The position numbers and the translations under genes were made by a program. Positions 16,211 to 25,769 of a DNA stretch of 64,000 nucleotides are shown here, piece after piece. This DNA comes from Pseudohalioglobus lutimaris (lineage in GTDB: Bacteria; Pseudomonadota; Gammaproteobacteria; Pseudomonadales; Halieaceae), in contig NZ_PKUS01000018.1 of NCBI RefSeq assembly GCF_002866825.1, forward strand, positions 1 through 64,000, given 5' to 3'. The notes beneath the pieces are model-generated. The model did no database searches. It was given only the letters and a program-made list of their open reading frames with translations, and was not told the origin of the DNA. Each line of letters starts with the position of its first letter. Position 1 is the stretch's first letter.

Positions 16211-17551
16211 TCACGCAGACTTTTGAATGCGAGTGGTAACTGCTTCGAACTCACGCTGTATCTGTAGATTTTCGAAAGGCACCAGTTCCGGCGCTTGAAG
16301 AGTCATGACCTCTTGATAAAGGGCTTCATTCTGACGAACCAGATCTGATAGGACTGCTGATACTTGCACTGTCTTTAGCGTATTTTCGGCTGCATCATGT
16401 TGTTTGCGAACTAGCTTTCTTGCTTTGGAAACTTTCTTGGTATCAGATTTGAGTGCTTCTTCGTATATACAAGTAACCTCTATTGAAAACTCCAAAGACT
16501 GAACGTTTTTTTCGAAATAAGGCCTATGCTTTTGATCGCTGCTTTTTAGTTTCTTTTTGGTCTCTTTCAGTAACTCATTGGCGTCCCGATTAATTTCTTT
16601 GACGCCTGGAAGGTATTCGTATTCCAATCTCTCAAGGTAATTACCCTGTATGTAAACCTGAAGTTCTAATAGGGCGAGATAAATGCCGTAGTACTTTTTA
16701 GTGACATCAAGATTCTCACCACTCTCGCGCATCGTCGTGGCCAGTTGTTCTGTCATCTTTGCCACCACAGCAAAAACGGTCGTCATGCGCATTATGTCGT
16801 CAGCGTCTACTCTTGATAGAAGCACTTGTGCCTGTTCATCAGAAAGTTCCACGCCATAGGCAGCCATTCGTGCTTTGGTCTGCTCTACGCACCAGGAGCG
16901 ATTGGCCTCCTCCTTTTTAAGTCGCGATTGCGTCTGCGCAAGTAGCTTATGAAACGGACCGTTCTCAGCTTCGCTCTTCATCGAAATATTTGCTTTGATG
17001 TCAGCGATTTTTCTTTCGAGATCATTGATGCGTATACAGACGTCCATATACTCTATTCGGATTCTGTTTAGCACATCATCTGTCATTTTCTGTGAGATGA
17101 AATCGAAGATCCCTGCATTCGCCGCGATGAACTCTTCGATTCGCGCCTTAAAAAATTTGCTTCTTTCTATCTCTGATCGTTTTTGCACTTTCAGAGATAA
17201 GTCCGCAAATTCAACCTCTAACTGGTCCCAGACTTGGGACATTCGATCCTGTACCAGAGTTGATAAGTGCTCAGCTCCAGACTTAATGTCTTCATATATC
17301 TGCCGCGGTAAGTCGAAGTTAGCATCTTGCTCTTCATCGGTCGCTGCGGGCCTTGGTTTCGGGGTATATTTTTTTCTGCCGCGTTTTTTCTGATTTTCCT
17401 TCCACTGAAAGACTCCCCAAATCGCCAGCGCGATGACGAATATTATTCCGATAGGACCAAAAGCTATCCCCAAAATGAAAATGACGAAAGCCGAGACAAG
17501 TGCAAAAAAAGCGGTGACGACTTTTTTCGCTGCATTAAGTATCTTGTCCAA
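16211..17551 (-). CDS. Membrane-anchored long coiled-coil protein, possible defence factor
   Basis: 446 residues. The N-terminus has one or two membrane helices (about 10-50, VVTAFFALVSAFVIFILGIAFGPIGIIFVIALAI) and then a basic linker (KENQKKRGRKKYTPKPRP). The rest is charged and helical, with long heptad-like stretches (for example 75-200 and 310-400), so it should extend into the cytoplasm. No enzyme motif is seen. It is divergent from hsdR with a 215-bp shared promoter region and is AT-richer than the chromosome. Membrane-plus-coiled-coil proteins act as sensors or motor parts in some defence systems, but no named family is recognised, so this is only a possibility. Confidence 0.65.
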   Translation of the reverse strand: MDKILNAAKKVVTAFFALVSAFVIFILGIAFGPIGIIFVIALAIWGVFQWKENQKKRGRKKYTPKPRPAATDEEQDANFDLPRQIYEDIKSGAEHLSTLVQDRMSQVWDQLEVEFADLSLKVQKRSEIERSKFFKARIEEFIAANAGIFDFISQKMTDDVLNRIRIEYMDVCIRINDLERKIADIKANISMKSEAENGPFHKLLAQTQSRLKKEEANRSWCVEQTKARMAAYGVELSDEQAQVLLSRVDADDIMRMTTVFAVVAKMTEQLATTMRESGENLDVTKKYYGIYLALLELQVYIQGNYLERLEYEYLPGVKEINRDANELLKETKKKLKSSDQKHRPYFEKNVQSLEFSIEVTCIYEEALKSDTKKVSKARKLVRKQHDAAENTLKTVQVSAVLSDLVRQNEALYQEVMTLQAPELVPFENLQIQREFEAVTTRIQKSA

Positions 17552-17766
17552 AAATTGATTCCCATATCGGCCTTGCTGACGAGCGAGGCATAGTTATAAA
17601 AATTGAAGTTAGCCAGTATCTTATTTCATAAATAGTTTTATCGCACGAGCGCACATACTTTCAAGCGCATACTCAAGTATATCGGGCACAGAGAATCGGT
17701 CTTTGGTAGTCTATTTAGGTTGAATGCACGGATTTTTCGAGAATGCTCAAAATTTAGACAAGGATA

Positions 17767-20700
17767 ATGTCGAGTAACTTCTTTTTTTTGGAAAGTCACG
17801 ATCCTCTTCTGCTACAACTGGCCAGTACCGCAGAACAAGCCTTCGTGCCTGATCCAAATACCACGTTGCTCAAACTTCGTCAGCTTGGCGAGGCGATTGC
17901 TCAAGATATAGCCAGCCGTCTCGGGATCGAGGTTGGCGAGCGGACCACGCAACTTGATCTGCTTCGTAAGATTCAGCAGGAAGCAAGCCTTCCGCGAGAG
18001 GTCGCGGAATCATTCCATGATATTCGTCGTACCGGGAATGTGGCGACGCATGAGTTCACCACCTCCCATCGTGAAGCGCTTCAGGGGCTGCGCATGGCCC
18101 GAAATCTGGCGGTCTGGTATCACAGGACCTTTGGCAATGCCGTAAAGGACTGGAAACCCGGCGCATTCGTCACACCCGAGGACCCTTCAGTACAGGTACG
18201 CGATTTGGAGGAGCGGATTGCCCAACTGCTTAGAGCACAGCAAGCCTCACAGCGTGAGCTGAATGTGGCCCAGCAGCTGGCAGAAGCCGAGGCTCAAAAA
18301 GCTGCTGAGTTAGAAAAGTATGCCGAACGTGTCAAGGAAGACGCCGAAGTCTGGCAGTCCTTGGCCCATGAACAGGAAGTGGCCTATCTGGAAGCCAAGC
18401 AGGCTTTTGAGAAGCACCAGCACGAAATTGTTGAGGCAGCAGCCGAGGAGACTGTTGAAGCGCAGGAGCAGGTGGCTGAGGTCAGGGATGCTATCAAGAC
18501 TTCTGTCTGGTATGAAACCGAGGCAGAGACGCGTCTGCGGATTGATCAGCAACTGTGTGACGCGGGCTGGGAAGCCGATACCCAGAACTTGCGCTATGCC
18601 AGCGGCGCCAGGCCGGAATCTGGTAAGTGCAAGGCAATTGCGGAGTGGCCCACGGCATCAGGACCAGCTGATTACATTTTGTTCGATGGCCTTCTGCCAG
18701 TGGCAACCGTGGAGGCTAAGAAAGCTTCGAAGAGCGTGGCGGGGGATATCGACCAGGCTGAACGCTACAGCCGCGATATTAAGGATAGCGATGAGATCTC
18801 CTTGTATCAGAACGAGTGGCCGGTAGAGCCAGGGAATCCTGAGAAGGGTAGCTATAGGATACCTTTTGCGTTTTCCACCAACGGCAGGCCGTATCTTGAA
18901 CAGCATCAAGAGATGTCAGGCATCTGGTTCCGCGACCTGCGCCGCCCGCAGAACAACCGCAAGGTCAATGACGGCTGGTACAGCCCCGAGGGCCTTCAGA
19001 GTCTTCTAAAGCAGGATCTGGATGCGGCGGAAGAGCAGCTACAGCAGCAAAGCTTCAACTTTGATTTTCAGCTACGTTACTATCAGATAGATGCCATCAG
19101 GGCTGCTGAGCGAGCCATACGTGATGGGCAGGACCATATCCTGCTTGCCATGGCTACCGGTACCGGCAAAACCAAAACCGCCATCGCGATGATCTACCGT
19201 TTGCTACAGGCCCAGCGTTTCCGACGTATTCTGTTCCTGGTGGACCGCAGCGCACTGGGTGAGCAGACAGCTGATGCCTTTGCCACGACCAAAATGCTCA
19301 ACCAGCAGACCTTCGCGGACACCTTCAATATCAAGGGGCTAAAAGAGGCTACCCCGGATACCGCCACCCAGGTGCACGTGGCTACGGTCCAGGGCATGGT
19401 CAAGCGCATTCTCTATGCCGAGGACGATCGGCCCACGGTAGACCAGTATGACTGCATTGTGGTGGACGAATGTCACAGGGGCTATCTGCTGGATCGGGAG
19501 CTAGACGACACCGAGGTCAAGTTTCGCTCGCAGCACGACTATATCTCCAAGTATCGCCGCGTGGTGGACTTCTTCGATGCCGTGAAGATCGGCTTGACCG
19601 CCACCCCCGCGCTGCACACCACTGAGATTTTCGGGGAGCCGGTTTATCTGTACAGCTACCGGGAAGCGGTAATAGACGGCTATTTGATCGACCATGAGCC
19701 GCCTTTCCACATCAAGACCCGGCACAATCAGGAGGGTATCGACTACGCGGTGGGCGATAAGATTGCCTACTACGACAGCCTCAAGAATAGTATCGATTAC
19801 GCGCACGTAGAAGACGAGGTCAATTTCGACATCAGTAAGATCAACCGCGTGATTGAGGATGAGGCCTTCAACCGTATCGTTTGCAACGTGCTGGCCGAGA
19901 ACATCGATCCTTTTGATCAGGAGAAGACGCTGATCTTCTGCGCCACTGACCGCCACGCCGATATGGTGGTGCGGCTGATGAAAGATGCTATAGCCGAGGC
20001 CTACGGCGATTGCGAAGACGGGCTGGTCAAGAAAATCACAGGCAATACCGACAAGCCACTGGAGGCCATCCGCTTCTATAAGAATGACCGCCTGCCCAAT
20101 ATCGCCGTTACTGTTGATTTATTGACCACAGGGGTCGATGTTCCGGAGATCTGCAACCTGGTATTCCTGCGACCGGTAAAAAGCCGCATCCTGTATGAGC
20201 AGATGAAGGGCCGGGCAACCCGCCAGTGCCCAGAGATCGGTAAGGAAGTGTTCCGCATCTTCGATGCCGTAAACCTCTATGACAACCTGGAGCCCCTCAC
20301 CAACATGAAGCCGGTGGTGGTGAGCCCCAATATCAGCTTCCAGCAGCTCGAGCAGGAGATTGTCGGCAAGCAGACCCACGATAGCGAACAGCAGGAACTC
20401 GCGCGTGATCAGTTTATCGCCAAGTTGCAGCGCAAGCGACGCAACATGAGCGACGAGGCACGCGAGGCCTTCGAGACCACTGTAGGCCAGGCACCAGAGG
20501 ACTTTATCAACGATATCAAAACCTTGCCCATCGCAGAAGTGGCTGACTGGTTCATCAATCATCCCGGCCTGGGCGAATTTCTGGACACGAAATCCCAGTC
20601 CAGCCCACCGGTTATATTTATCAGCGAGAAAGATGACGAACTGCTGGATGTTGCCGAGAACTATGGCAAGGCAGTCACGCCGGCAGATTACCTGAGCGAG

Positions 20701-21183
20701 TTCGAATCTTTCATCAAAGATCATGAAAATGACATGATTGCCCTGCAGACGATCATTCACCAGCCCGGTAAGATTACCCGCCAGCAGATCAAGGAATTGA
20801 TGTTGGAGCTTTCCGAGGCGCAGTTTACCGAGAAGAACCTTAGAAAAGCCTGGGCTTTGGCCAGTAATAAGGACATCGCCGCCAGGATCGTCGGGTACGT
20901 CAGGAAGGCTGCGGTTGGAGATGCCCTGGTGCCATGGGAGGAGCGGGTGGACAACGCCATCGGTGTCATTCTTACCCAGAAACCCTGGAAGCCCGCGCAG
21001 AAGAACCTGCTGAAAGATATTGGCGAGTTGCTAAAGACCCGGCTTGCGCTGGATGAGCAGTCGATCAACGAGAGTGCCCTGCGCCGCAAAGGCGGCTTTA
21101 ACCGCGTCAACAAGATGTTTGATGGCGAACTGCCGCAACTGCTGGAAGCCATCAATGAAGCGGTTTGGGATCAAACCGGCTAG
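17767..21183 (+). CDS. hsdR: Type I restriction enzyme R subunit (HsdR)
   Basis: 1138 residues: the motor and nuclease subunit of a type I system, which pulls unmethylated DNA in and cuts it at a distance. An N-terminal DUF4145-like domain (1-125) and coiled coil (150-240) precede the nuclease domain (about 250-340; D in ADYILFDG and EAK in ATVEAKKAS). The helicase part has Walker A MATGTGKT (462-469), DECH (567-570), LTATP (motif III) and the late GRATRQC motif VI. The C-terminal 200 residues resemble the EcoEI R C-terminal domain that binds the methylase. AAGGA is only three bases from the ATG. hsdM follows after 47 bases. Confidence 0.96.
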   Translation: MSSNFFFLESHDPLLLQLASTAEQAFVPDPNTTLLKLRQLGEAIAQDIASRLGIEVGERTTQLDLLRKIQQEASLPREVAESFHDIRRTGNVATHEFTTSHREALQGLRMARNLAVWYHRTFGNAVKDWKPGAFVTPEDPSVQVRDLEERIAQLLRAQQASQRELNVAQQLAEAEAQKAAELEKYAERVKEDAEVWQSLAHEQEVAYLEAKQAFEKHQHEIVEAAAEETVEAQEQVAEVRDAIKTSVWYETEAETRLRIDQQLCDAGWEADTQNLRYASGARPESGKCKAIAEWPTASGPADYILFDGLLPVATVEAKKASKSVAGDIDQAERYSRDIKDSDEISLYQNEWPVEPGNPEKGSYRIPFAFSTNGRPYLEQHQEMSGIWFRDLRRPQNNRKVNDGWYSPEGLQSLLKQDLDAAEEQLQQQSFNFDFQLRYYQIDAIRAAERAIRDGQDHILLAMATGTGKTKTAIAMIYRLLQAQRFRRILFLVDRSALGEQTADAFATTKMLNQQTFADTFNIKGLKEATPDTATQVHVATVQGMVKRILYAEDDRPTVDQYDCIVVDECHRGYLLDRELDDTEVKFRSQHDYISKYRRVVDFFDAVKIGLTATPALHTTEIFGEPVYLYSYREAVIDGYLIDHEPPFHIKTRHNQEGIDYAVGDKIAYYDSLKNSIDYAHVEDEVNFDISKINRVIEDEAFNRIVCNVLAENIDPFDQEKTLIFCATDRHADMVVRLMKDAIAEAYGDCEDGLVKKITGNTDKPLEAIRFYKNDRLPNIAVTVDLLTTGVDVPEICNLVFLRPVKSRILYEQMKGRATRQCPEIGKEVFRIFDAVNLYDNLEPLTNMKPVVVSPNISFQQLEQEIVGKQTHDSEQQELARDQFIAKLQRKRRNMSDEAREAFETTVGQAPEDFINDIKTLPIAEVADWFINHPGLGEFLDTKSQSSPPVIFISEKDDELLDVAENYGKAVTPADYLSEFESFIKDHENDMIALQTIIHQPGKITRQQIKELMLELSEAQFTEKNLRKAWALASNKDIAARIVGYVRKAAVGDALVPWEERVDNAIGVILTQKPWKPAQKNLLKDIGELLKTRLALDEQSINESALRRKGGFNRVNKMFDGELPQLLEAINEAVWDQTG

Positions 21184-21230
21184 AGAATAAGCAGTAGTGA
21201 GTTCGCTGTAACCCCATTTGAGAGAAACGT

Positions 21231-22751
21231 ATGTCCACCACGACTGATATCGTTGCCAAGCTCTGGAACCTGTGTAACGTCCTGAAGGACGACGGGGTGA
21301 CCTACACCGACTATGTCAAAGAGCTGACCTACCTCCTATTCCTGAAGATGTCTCAGGAAACCGGCACCGAGGACCGCATACCCGAGGCCTATCGCTGGGA
21401 ACAACTGGAAGCCAAGGCCGCGCCCGACAGGCTCACCTTCTACCGCAAGCTGCTGCTGGACCTGGGTGATGCAGAGAAGACCCCGTCCATTCTCACTCGT
21501 TCCATCTACGCCAACGCCAACACCATTATCAAGAAACCCGCTACCTTGACCACGCTGGTTACTGAGATAGATAAGCTCGACTGGTATAGCGCCAAGGAAG
21601 AGGGCCTTGGTGATCTCTATGAGGGGCTGCTGGAAAAGAACGCTAACGAGAAGAAATCTGGTGCTGGGCAGTACTTCACGCCCCGGGTGCTGATCGATGT
21701 GATGGTACAGCTGATGCAGCCCCAACTGGGAGAGGTGATTCAGGACCCCGCAGCAGGTACCGGTGGCTTCCTCATCGCAGCCAACCACTACCTGGAAGAG
21801 CACAACGACCTCAACAAGCTGGACGAGAAACAGTGGGAGCAATACCAGCACCACACGTTCTATGGCATGGAGTTCGTGCAGGACACCCACAAGCTGGCCC
21901 TGATGAACCTCGCCCTGCACGACATTGAATCCGATGGTGACAGCTACGGCATCATCTACGGCGATACCATGTCAGCGGAGGCCAAGAAGCTGCCCAGTGC
22001 TGATCTCATTCTCTCTAATCCACCATTCGGGCAGAAAAAGGGTGGTGGCTTGCCTAGCAGGGATGACTTCACGTTTCCCACATCCAACAAGCAGCTGGCT
22101 TTCCTGCAGCACATCTACCGTGGCATCAAGCCCGGAGGTAGGGCGGCTGTGGTGCTTCCTGATAACGTGCTGTTCGAGGCCAACACCGGTGCCGCAATTC
22201 GTCGTGACCTGATGGATAAGTGCAACCTGCACACCATCCTGAGATTGCCAACTGGCATCTTCTACGCCCAGGGTGTGAAGACCAATGTGCTGTTCTTCTC
22301 CAAGCCGGAGAATGTGGCTCAGGATACGGGCAATACCAGGGAAGTCTGGATCTACGACATGCGCTCGAACATGCCCAGCTTCGGCAAGCGTACGGCATTC
22401 ACAAAGGACTATTTCGAGGACTTCATCAACTGCTTCGGTACCGACAAGAATGGCGGCTCTAAGCGGGAGGAGCTGGCGGATGATGCCGATAGCCAGAGCC
22501 GCTGGAAGTTGTTTTCCAGGGAAGCCATTGCTGAGCGTGGTGACAGCCTGGATATCAGCTGGATCAAGGACAAGGATGTCGTGGATGCGGCGGATTTGCC
22601 TGAGCCTGAGCAGTTGGCTGGGGAGGCTATGTCAGAGTTGACGGAAGCGCTGCGGGAGTTGTCTGAACTGATGGATGCCTTGGGTGCTGAGGATGAGGCT
22701 GTTGCACAGAAGAATGTCCTTGCAGAAGCTCTTGGAATGGTAGAAGCCTAA
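21231..22751 (+). CDS. hsdM: Type I DNA methyltransferase M subunit (HsdM)
   Basis: 506 residues. It makes N6-methyladenine with S-adenosylmethionine, in a complex with HsdS. An N-terminal helical HsdM_N domain (about 5-140, with DYVKELTYLLFLKM) is followed by the Rossmann-like domain: SAM motif DPAAGTGGF (172-180) and catalytic NPPF (263-266, in SNPPFGQ). GAGAG precedes the ATG. Its stop abuts the hsdS start directly (22751/22752), so translation is coupled. All key residues are present, and the gene looks functional. Confidence 0.97.
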   Translation: MSTTTDIVAKLWNLCNVLKDDGVTYTDYVKELTYLLFLKMSQETGTEDRIPEAYRWEQLEAKAAPDRLTFYRKLLLDLGDAEKTPSILTRSIYANANTIIKKPATLTTLVTEIDKLDWYSAKEEGLGDLYEGLLEKNANEKKSGAGQYFTPRVLIDVMVQLMQPQLGEVIQDPAAGTGGFLIAANHYLEEHNDLNKLDEKQWEQYQHHTFYGMEFVQDTHKLALMNLALHDIESDGDSYGIIYGDTMSAEAKKLPSADLILSNPPFGQKKGGGLPSRDDFTFPTSNKQLAFLQHIYRGIKPGGRAAVVLPDNVLFEANTGAAIRRDLMDKCNLHTILRLPTGIFYAQGVKTNVLFFSKPENVAQDTGNTREVWIYDMRSNMPSFGKRTAFTKDYFEDFINCFGTDKNGGSKREELADDADSQSRWKLFSREAIAERGDSLDISWIKDKDVVDAADLPEPEQLAGEAMSELTEALRELSELMDALGAEDEAVAQKNVLAEALGMVEA

Positions 22752-23984
22752 ATGACTGAGCAGCGGTTGCCTCTACAATGGGAACGCTTTATCGCGAACG
22801 AATGCTTTGCCCAGATATCCACGACGCACAAAAAAGTAAAGACGAAGGACTGCCAGCCAGAAGGGCGCTACCCTGTGATCGATCAGGGACAGGAACCTAT
22901 AGCGGGATATGTGGATGACGAAGAGAAAGTTATCCCGGTTGATCGGCCTCTTTGCATTTTTGGTGACCACACTCGTGCCATAAAGTGGGTTGACCATGAC
23001 TTCGTTCCAGGAGCGGATGGTACAAAGGTACTCTCACCAAAGGAGTTCCTCGATCCACGTTTTGCCTACTACCAACTTCGGGCCACGAGCCTTCCAGATA
23101 AGGGCTACTCGAGGCATTTTAAGTATCTGAAAGAGGCTCCGTTTCTGGTTCCGCCACTCGAAGAACAAACCCGCATCGCCAACAAACTCGATGAGCTCCT
23201 CGCCCAGGTCGACACCATCAAGGCCCGCGTAGATGCTATCCCAGATATTCTCAAGCGCTTCCGTCAGTCTGTCCTGGCTGCTGCGGTGAGTGGTGAGCTC
23301 GTTGATTGCGCTAATTCGATCAGCTCTGAAATCTCAGATATTTGTAAAGTCATTGGTGGGCTTACGAAAAACGCAAAGCGAAAGGAGTTTCCCAACAAGT
23401 TGCCTTATTTGCGAGTTGCCAATGTCTACGAAGATGAGCTGAGATTGGAAGATGTCGTCGAAATTGGGGTTCAAGAAAAAGAGTTGGCACGACTGTTATT
23501 ACAGGCAGACGATCTCCTGGTAGTAGAGGGGAATGGCAGTTTGGACCAAATTGGCCGCGTGGCTTTATGGGACGGCTCGATATCTCCTTGTGTTCATCAA
23601 AATCATTTGATTAAAGTTCGTGCTGATAGCGAAAAAGTTATACCCAAGTACCTGCTGTACTATTTGATGTCTCCTCAAGGAAAGAAGGAAATAGTAGCTA
23701 AAGCAACATCTGGTGCTGGCCTCTACACTCTCAGCATTTCCAAGATATCATCAGTATGTGTCCCACTATTTCCTATAAAGGACCAGATCGCGATTGTAGA
23801 GCGCGTTGATACACTGTTTTCTTATGCAGGTCAGATTCAGATGGTAGTTGAAAGCGCACAGTCGCGTATCAACACAATCACTCAGTCTATCCTTTCCAAA
23901 GCCTTTCGTGGTGAACTCGTAGCGCAGGATACTGATGACGAGTCTGCAAGTACTTTGCTGGAGCGTATCCGGAGTGGGCGGTAA
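22752..23984 (+). CDS. hsdS: Type I specificity subunit (HsdS)
   Basis: 410 residues that choose the DNA target of both methylation and cutting. It has two target-recognition domains (about 1-135 and 185-345), each followed by a conserved helical spacer: PPLEEQTRIANKLDELLAQ with VDTIKARVDAIPDILKRFRQ (about 136-180), and PIKDQIAIVERVDTLF with ARGEL-like FRGELVAQ (about 340-395). The two halves of the bipartite target cannot be read from the sequence. The gene starts immediately after the hsdM stop and ends 5 bases before the convergent stop of the membrane-protein gene at 23989. Confidence 0.95.
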   Translation: MTEQRLPLQWERFIANECFAQISTTHKKVKTKDCQPEGRYPVIDQGQEPIAGYVDDEEKVIPVDRPLCIFGDHTRAIKWVDHDFVPGADGTKVLSPKEFLDPRFAYYQLRATSLPDKGYSRHFKYLKEAPFLVPPLEEQTRIANKLDELLAQVDTIKARVDAIPDILKRFRQSVLAAAVSGELVDCANSISSEISDICKVIGGLTKNAKRKEFPNKLPYLRVANVYEDELRLEDVVEIGVQEKELARLLLQADDLLVVEGNGSLDQIGRVALWDGSISPCVHQNHLIKVRADSEKVIPKYLLYYLMSPQGKKEIVAKATSGAGLYTLSISKISSVCVPLFPIKDQIAIVERVDTLFSYAGQIQMVVESAQSRINTITQSILSKAFRGELVAQDTDDESASTLLERIRSGR

Positions 23985-23988
23985 GTGG

Positions 23989-24525
23989 CTACTCCTGAAA
24001 TTTTTCCAAGGCCTTCGAATACCGGGCGCGATCAGCAGCCCGGTTTGAAAGCTTTGATTTGAAATCACTGATAGCCTTAGATTCTTGGAGCAGATAAGCA
24101 CATGAGACGATTGTCATTCCGAGAATTCCCGTTGATATCATTACGACGCCCTGAGCGTAGCCGGGATTGGCTTTGACTATGATAGTTCCGACATAAACCA
24201 GGGCTGCCGATACGATGTAGTAAAGCGCAGCGTTGCGGATCATAGCTGCCTTTTTGTCTACGGCATGTTCTATTCTGCGCAATTCGGAGTCAGATACAGA
24301 TCCAGTCTCGCTCCGGTCCTTCAGGGATAGCACTTTGAAAAAAACCTGCAAGGCCAAGGCCAGCGGAATTACGTAGAGCGTGACATGGAAATAAGGAAGA
24401 GTCCCCTGTCCAGCCCCAAGGATAAAGCTATGGGTGATGTTGCCTATTGCACACCCAATGCCGAATGCGGCAACCAATGCCCACACCCACCGGCCCGGTC
24501 CGCGTTTTACTTTTTCATCATTCAC
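23989..24525 (-). CDS. Four-helix membrane protein coupled to the 347-aa gene, putative defence effector
   Basis: 178 residues from a GTG at 24523-24525, chosen because AGGA lies 5 bases before it and it follows the upstream TGA after a single base. Four membrane helices are visible (about 13-30, 48-66, 103-122, 131-151), with a basic N-terminus, a charged loop (LSLKDRSETGSVSDSELRRIEH) between helices 2 and 3, and a basic cytosolic tail. No family is recognised. A coupled cytosolic protein plus small four-helix membrane protein beside an R-M system has the same layout as lambda RexA-RexB. This is an analogy of layout only. Confidence 0.65.
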   Translation of the reverse strand: MNDEKVKRGPGRWVWALVAAFGIGCAIGNITHSFILGAGQGTLPYFHVTLYVIPLALALQVFFKVLSLKDRSETGSVSDSELRRIEHAVDKKAAMIRNAALYYIVSAALVYVGTIIVKANPGYAQGVVMISTGILGMTIVSCAYLLQESKAISDFKSKLSNRAADRARYSKALEKFQE

Positions 24526-24526
24526 T

Positions 24527-25570
24527 TCAGTCCTGAGCTTCCACGTCTCCAACCTGGATCTTGTTGAACAACCAGACATACATCTCATGGTAGAGGTCTG
24601 ATTCAATAATAGACCCATTTATCGTGTTTACGTTTATGTGCTTCGATAGCCTGAGGTCATCACCTGACAGGAACTCACCGCCGTCTTTCATTTCAATCTT
24701 GAAGTCACCATCCTCCATGTTCCTGAGGCTGGTGGCCACATCATCAAGGACTTTCTGCCCGTTCTTGCTGGTCTTGCGACGGTATTTGATCTGTAGGTCC
24801 ACAGTCAGGTTGGCATCATCCAGGGTGTCGTCGAGATTCAACTGCTCTACCCAATTGTCACCGATGATGGCGCTGAGGATACTGGACCCACGACCGGTGG
24901 GTACGTACTGGGTTTGGATTTGCTCCCCTTGCTCTTCCTTCACCATGGCCATAGTTCTGATATCCGAGCCGACTTTGACGCACTTCACATCGCCACGCAT
25001 CACCTTATCAATAACTTCTTGTGACGGCTTGTCTTGCAGGATCAGTGCGGAGTTGGCGTCCATAACCTCTGTTTTGTAACCAAGCAGCCACCCCAAATGA
25101 GATTCGAAGTCCCCCGGCCTCAGAGCTGCAGATGTCATAAGCACAACGTGATTGTCCTTGATTCCGAAGTACATAATTGATTCTACGAACTCTTTACGCT
25201 GGTCTTCCGCTGCCGCAAGCTCCTCTTCAGTCTTCATTTCCGATGGGCTCAATTCCTTCATGGAATAGAACTCTGCATCGTCTTCGATAGTAATAAGTTG
25301 CTGGGCGCGACCGGCCTCGAATTGCATGAACTGACCGAAGATCATTCCGTTGCCAGGAGTGTGTCGGTTGATCAGCCGGAATACCCCAGTGTTCTCGCCA
25401 AGTGGTTCCTGGCGGCCACCGGCACATACACCCTCACCCTGAGCCAGTGCCTGTGTGAGTAGCTGCTGGACTGTGGCATGGTTATTGGTGAGGACGGCCC
25501 GCTTGTATACAATCCTCCTCCGCTTCCTTTCTTGTTTCAAGACTCGCTCCTGTGTCTGTTTTGTTGGCAT
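24527..25570 (-). CDS. Unknown cytosolic protein, first gene of a putative two-gene defence cassette
   Basis: 347 residues, soluble. A basic N-terminus (QERVLKQERKRRRIVYKRAV) leads into a beta-rich region (TGVFRLINRHTPGNGMIFGQFMQFEAG). A segment with a conserved look follows: MYFGIKDNHVVLMTSAALRP and HLGWLLGYKTEV. The C-terminal third has acidic turns and VDLQIKYRRKTSKNGQK. No known catalytic motif is seen. The next gene begins two bases after its stop, so the two act together. It is the outermost gene of the island, starting about 100 bases inside attR, downstream of hsdS and convergent with it. Function is unknown. Confidence 0.7.
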   Translation of the reverse strand: MPTKQTQERVLKQERKRRRIVYKRAVLTNNHATVQQLLTQALAQGEGVCAGGRQEPLGENTGVFRLINRHTPGNGMIFGQFMQFEAGRAQQLITIEDDAEFYSMKELSPSEMKTEEELAAAEDQRKEFVESIMYFGIKDNHVVLMTSAALRPGDFESHLGWLLGYKTEVMDANSALILQDKPSQEVIDKVMRGDVKCVKVGSDIRTMAMVKEEQGEQIQTQYVPTGRGSSILSAIIGDNWVEQLNLDDTLDDANLTVDLQIKYRRKTSKNGQKVLDDVATSLRNMEDGDFKIEMKDGGEFLSGDDLRLSKHINVNTINGSIIESDLYHEMYVWLFNKIQVGDVEAQD

Positions 25571-25670
25571 GTTTGAAAACTATGCAGTTGACAGCCAGCT
25601 GGCTGGGATTTGTCCGTGATTGGAATGCTGGGCCCGATTTATCCACTGGCTGTTACCAATGACAACACTG

Positions 25671-25769
25671 CCATAGTCGGCAGGTGGAATCTATAGAAAA
25701 GCTATAAAAAACAAAGAGATATGGTGGGCCCAGAAGGACTTGAACCTTCGACCTGCCGATTATGAGTCG
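25671..25769. repeat. attR: tRNA 3' half with flanking repeat
   Basis: Bases 25722-25769 repeat 1367-1414 exactly, and 25674-25721 match 1321-1366 at about 39 of 46 positions. The outer motif CATAGTCGGCAGGT (25672-25685) is, with one mismatch, the reverse complement of the tRNA anticodon-arm sequence ACCTGCCGATTATG (25751-25764), so the site carries inverted copies such as a recombinase would bind. Confidence 0.88.

Larger units (their letters stand above)
1367..25769. mobile_element. tRNA-integrated genomic island of about 24 kb with type I R-M and antirestriction genes
   Basis: The element lies between a 48-bp exact direct repeat that duplicates the tRNA 3' half. The right copy keeps the tRNA intact (25722-25798) and the left copy is a remnant. 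A tyrosine integrase is present at 7501-8709. Its content is typical accessory DNA: P-loop ATPase, ArdB/KlcA, DUF1413-like proteins, hsdRMS and many unknowns. I see no relaxase, type IV secretion or capsid genes, so it would need help to transfer. The integrase lies 6 kb from the left end, unusually far, which suggests that cargo was added between attL and int. Confidence 0.88.

Noticed and set aside
20119-20760. Leftward open frame of 213 codons inside hsdR
   Set aside because: Antisense to a complete HsdR with intact motifs; no family pattern.
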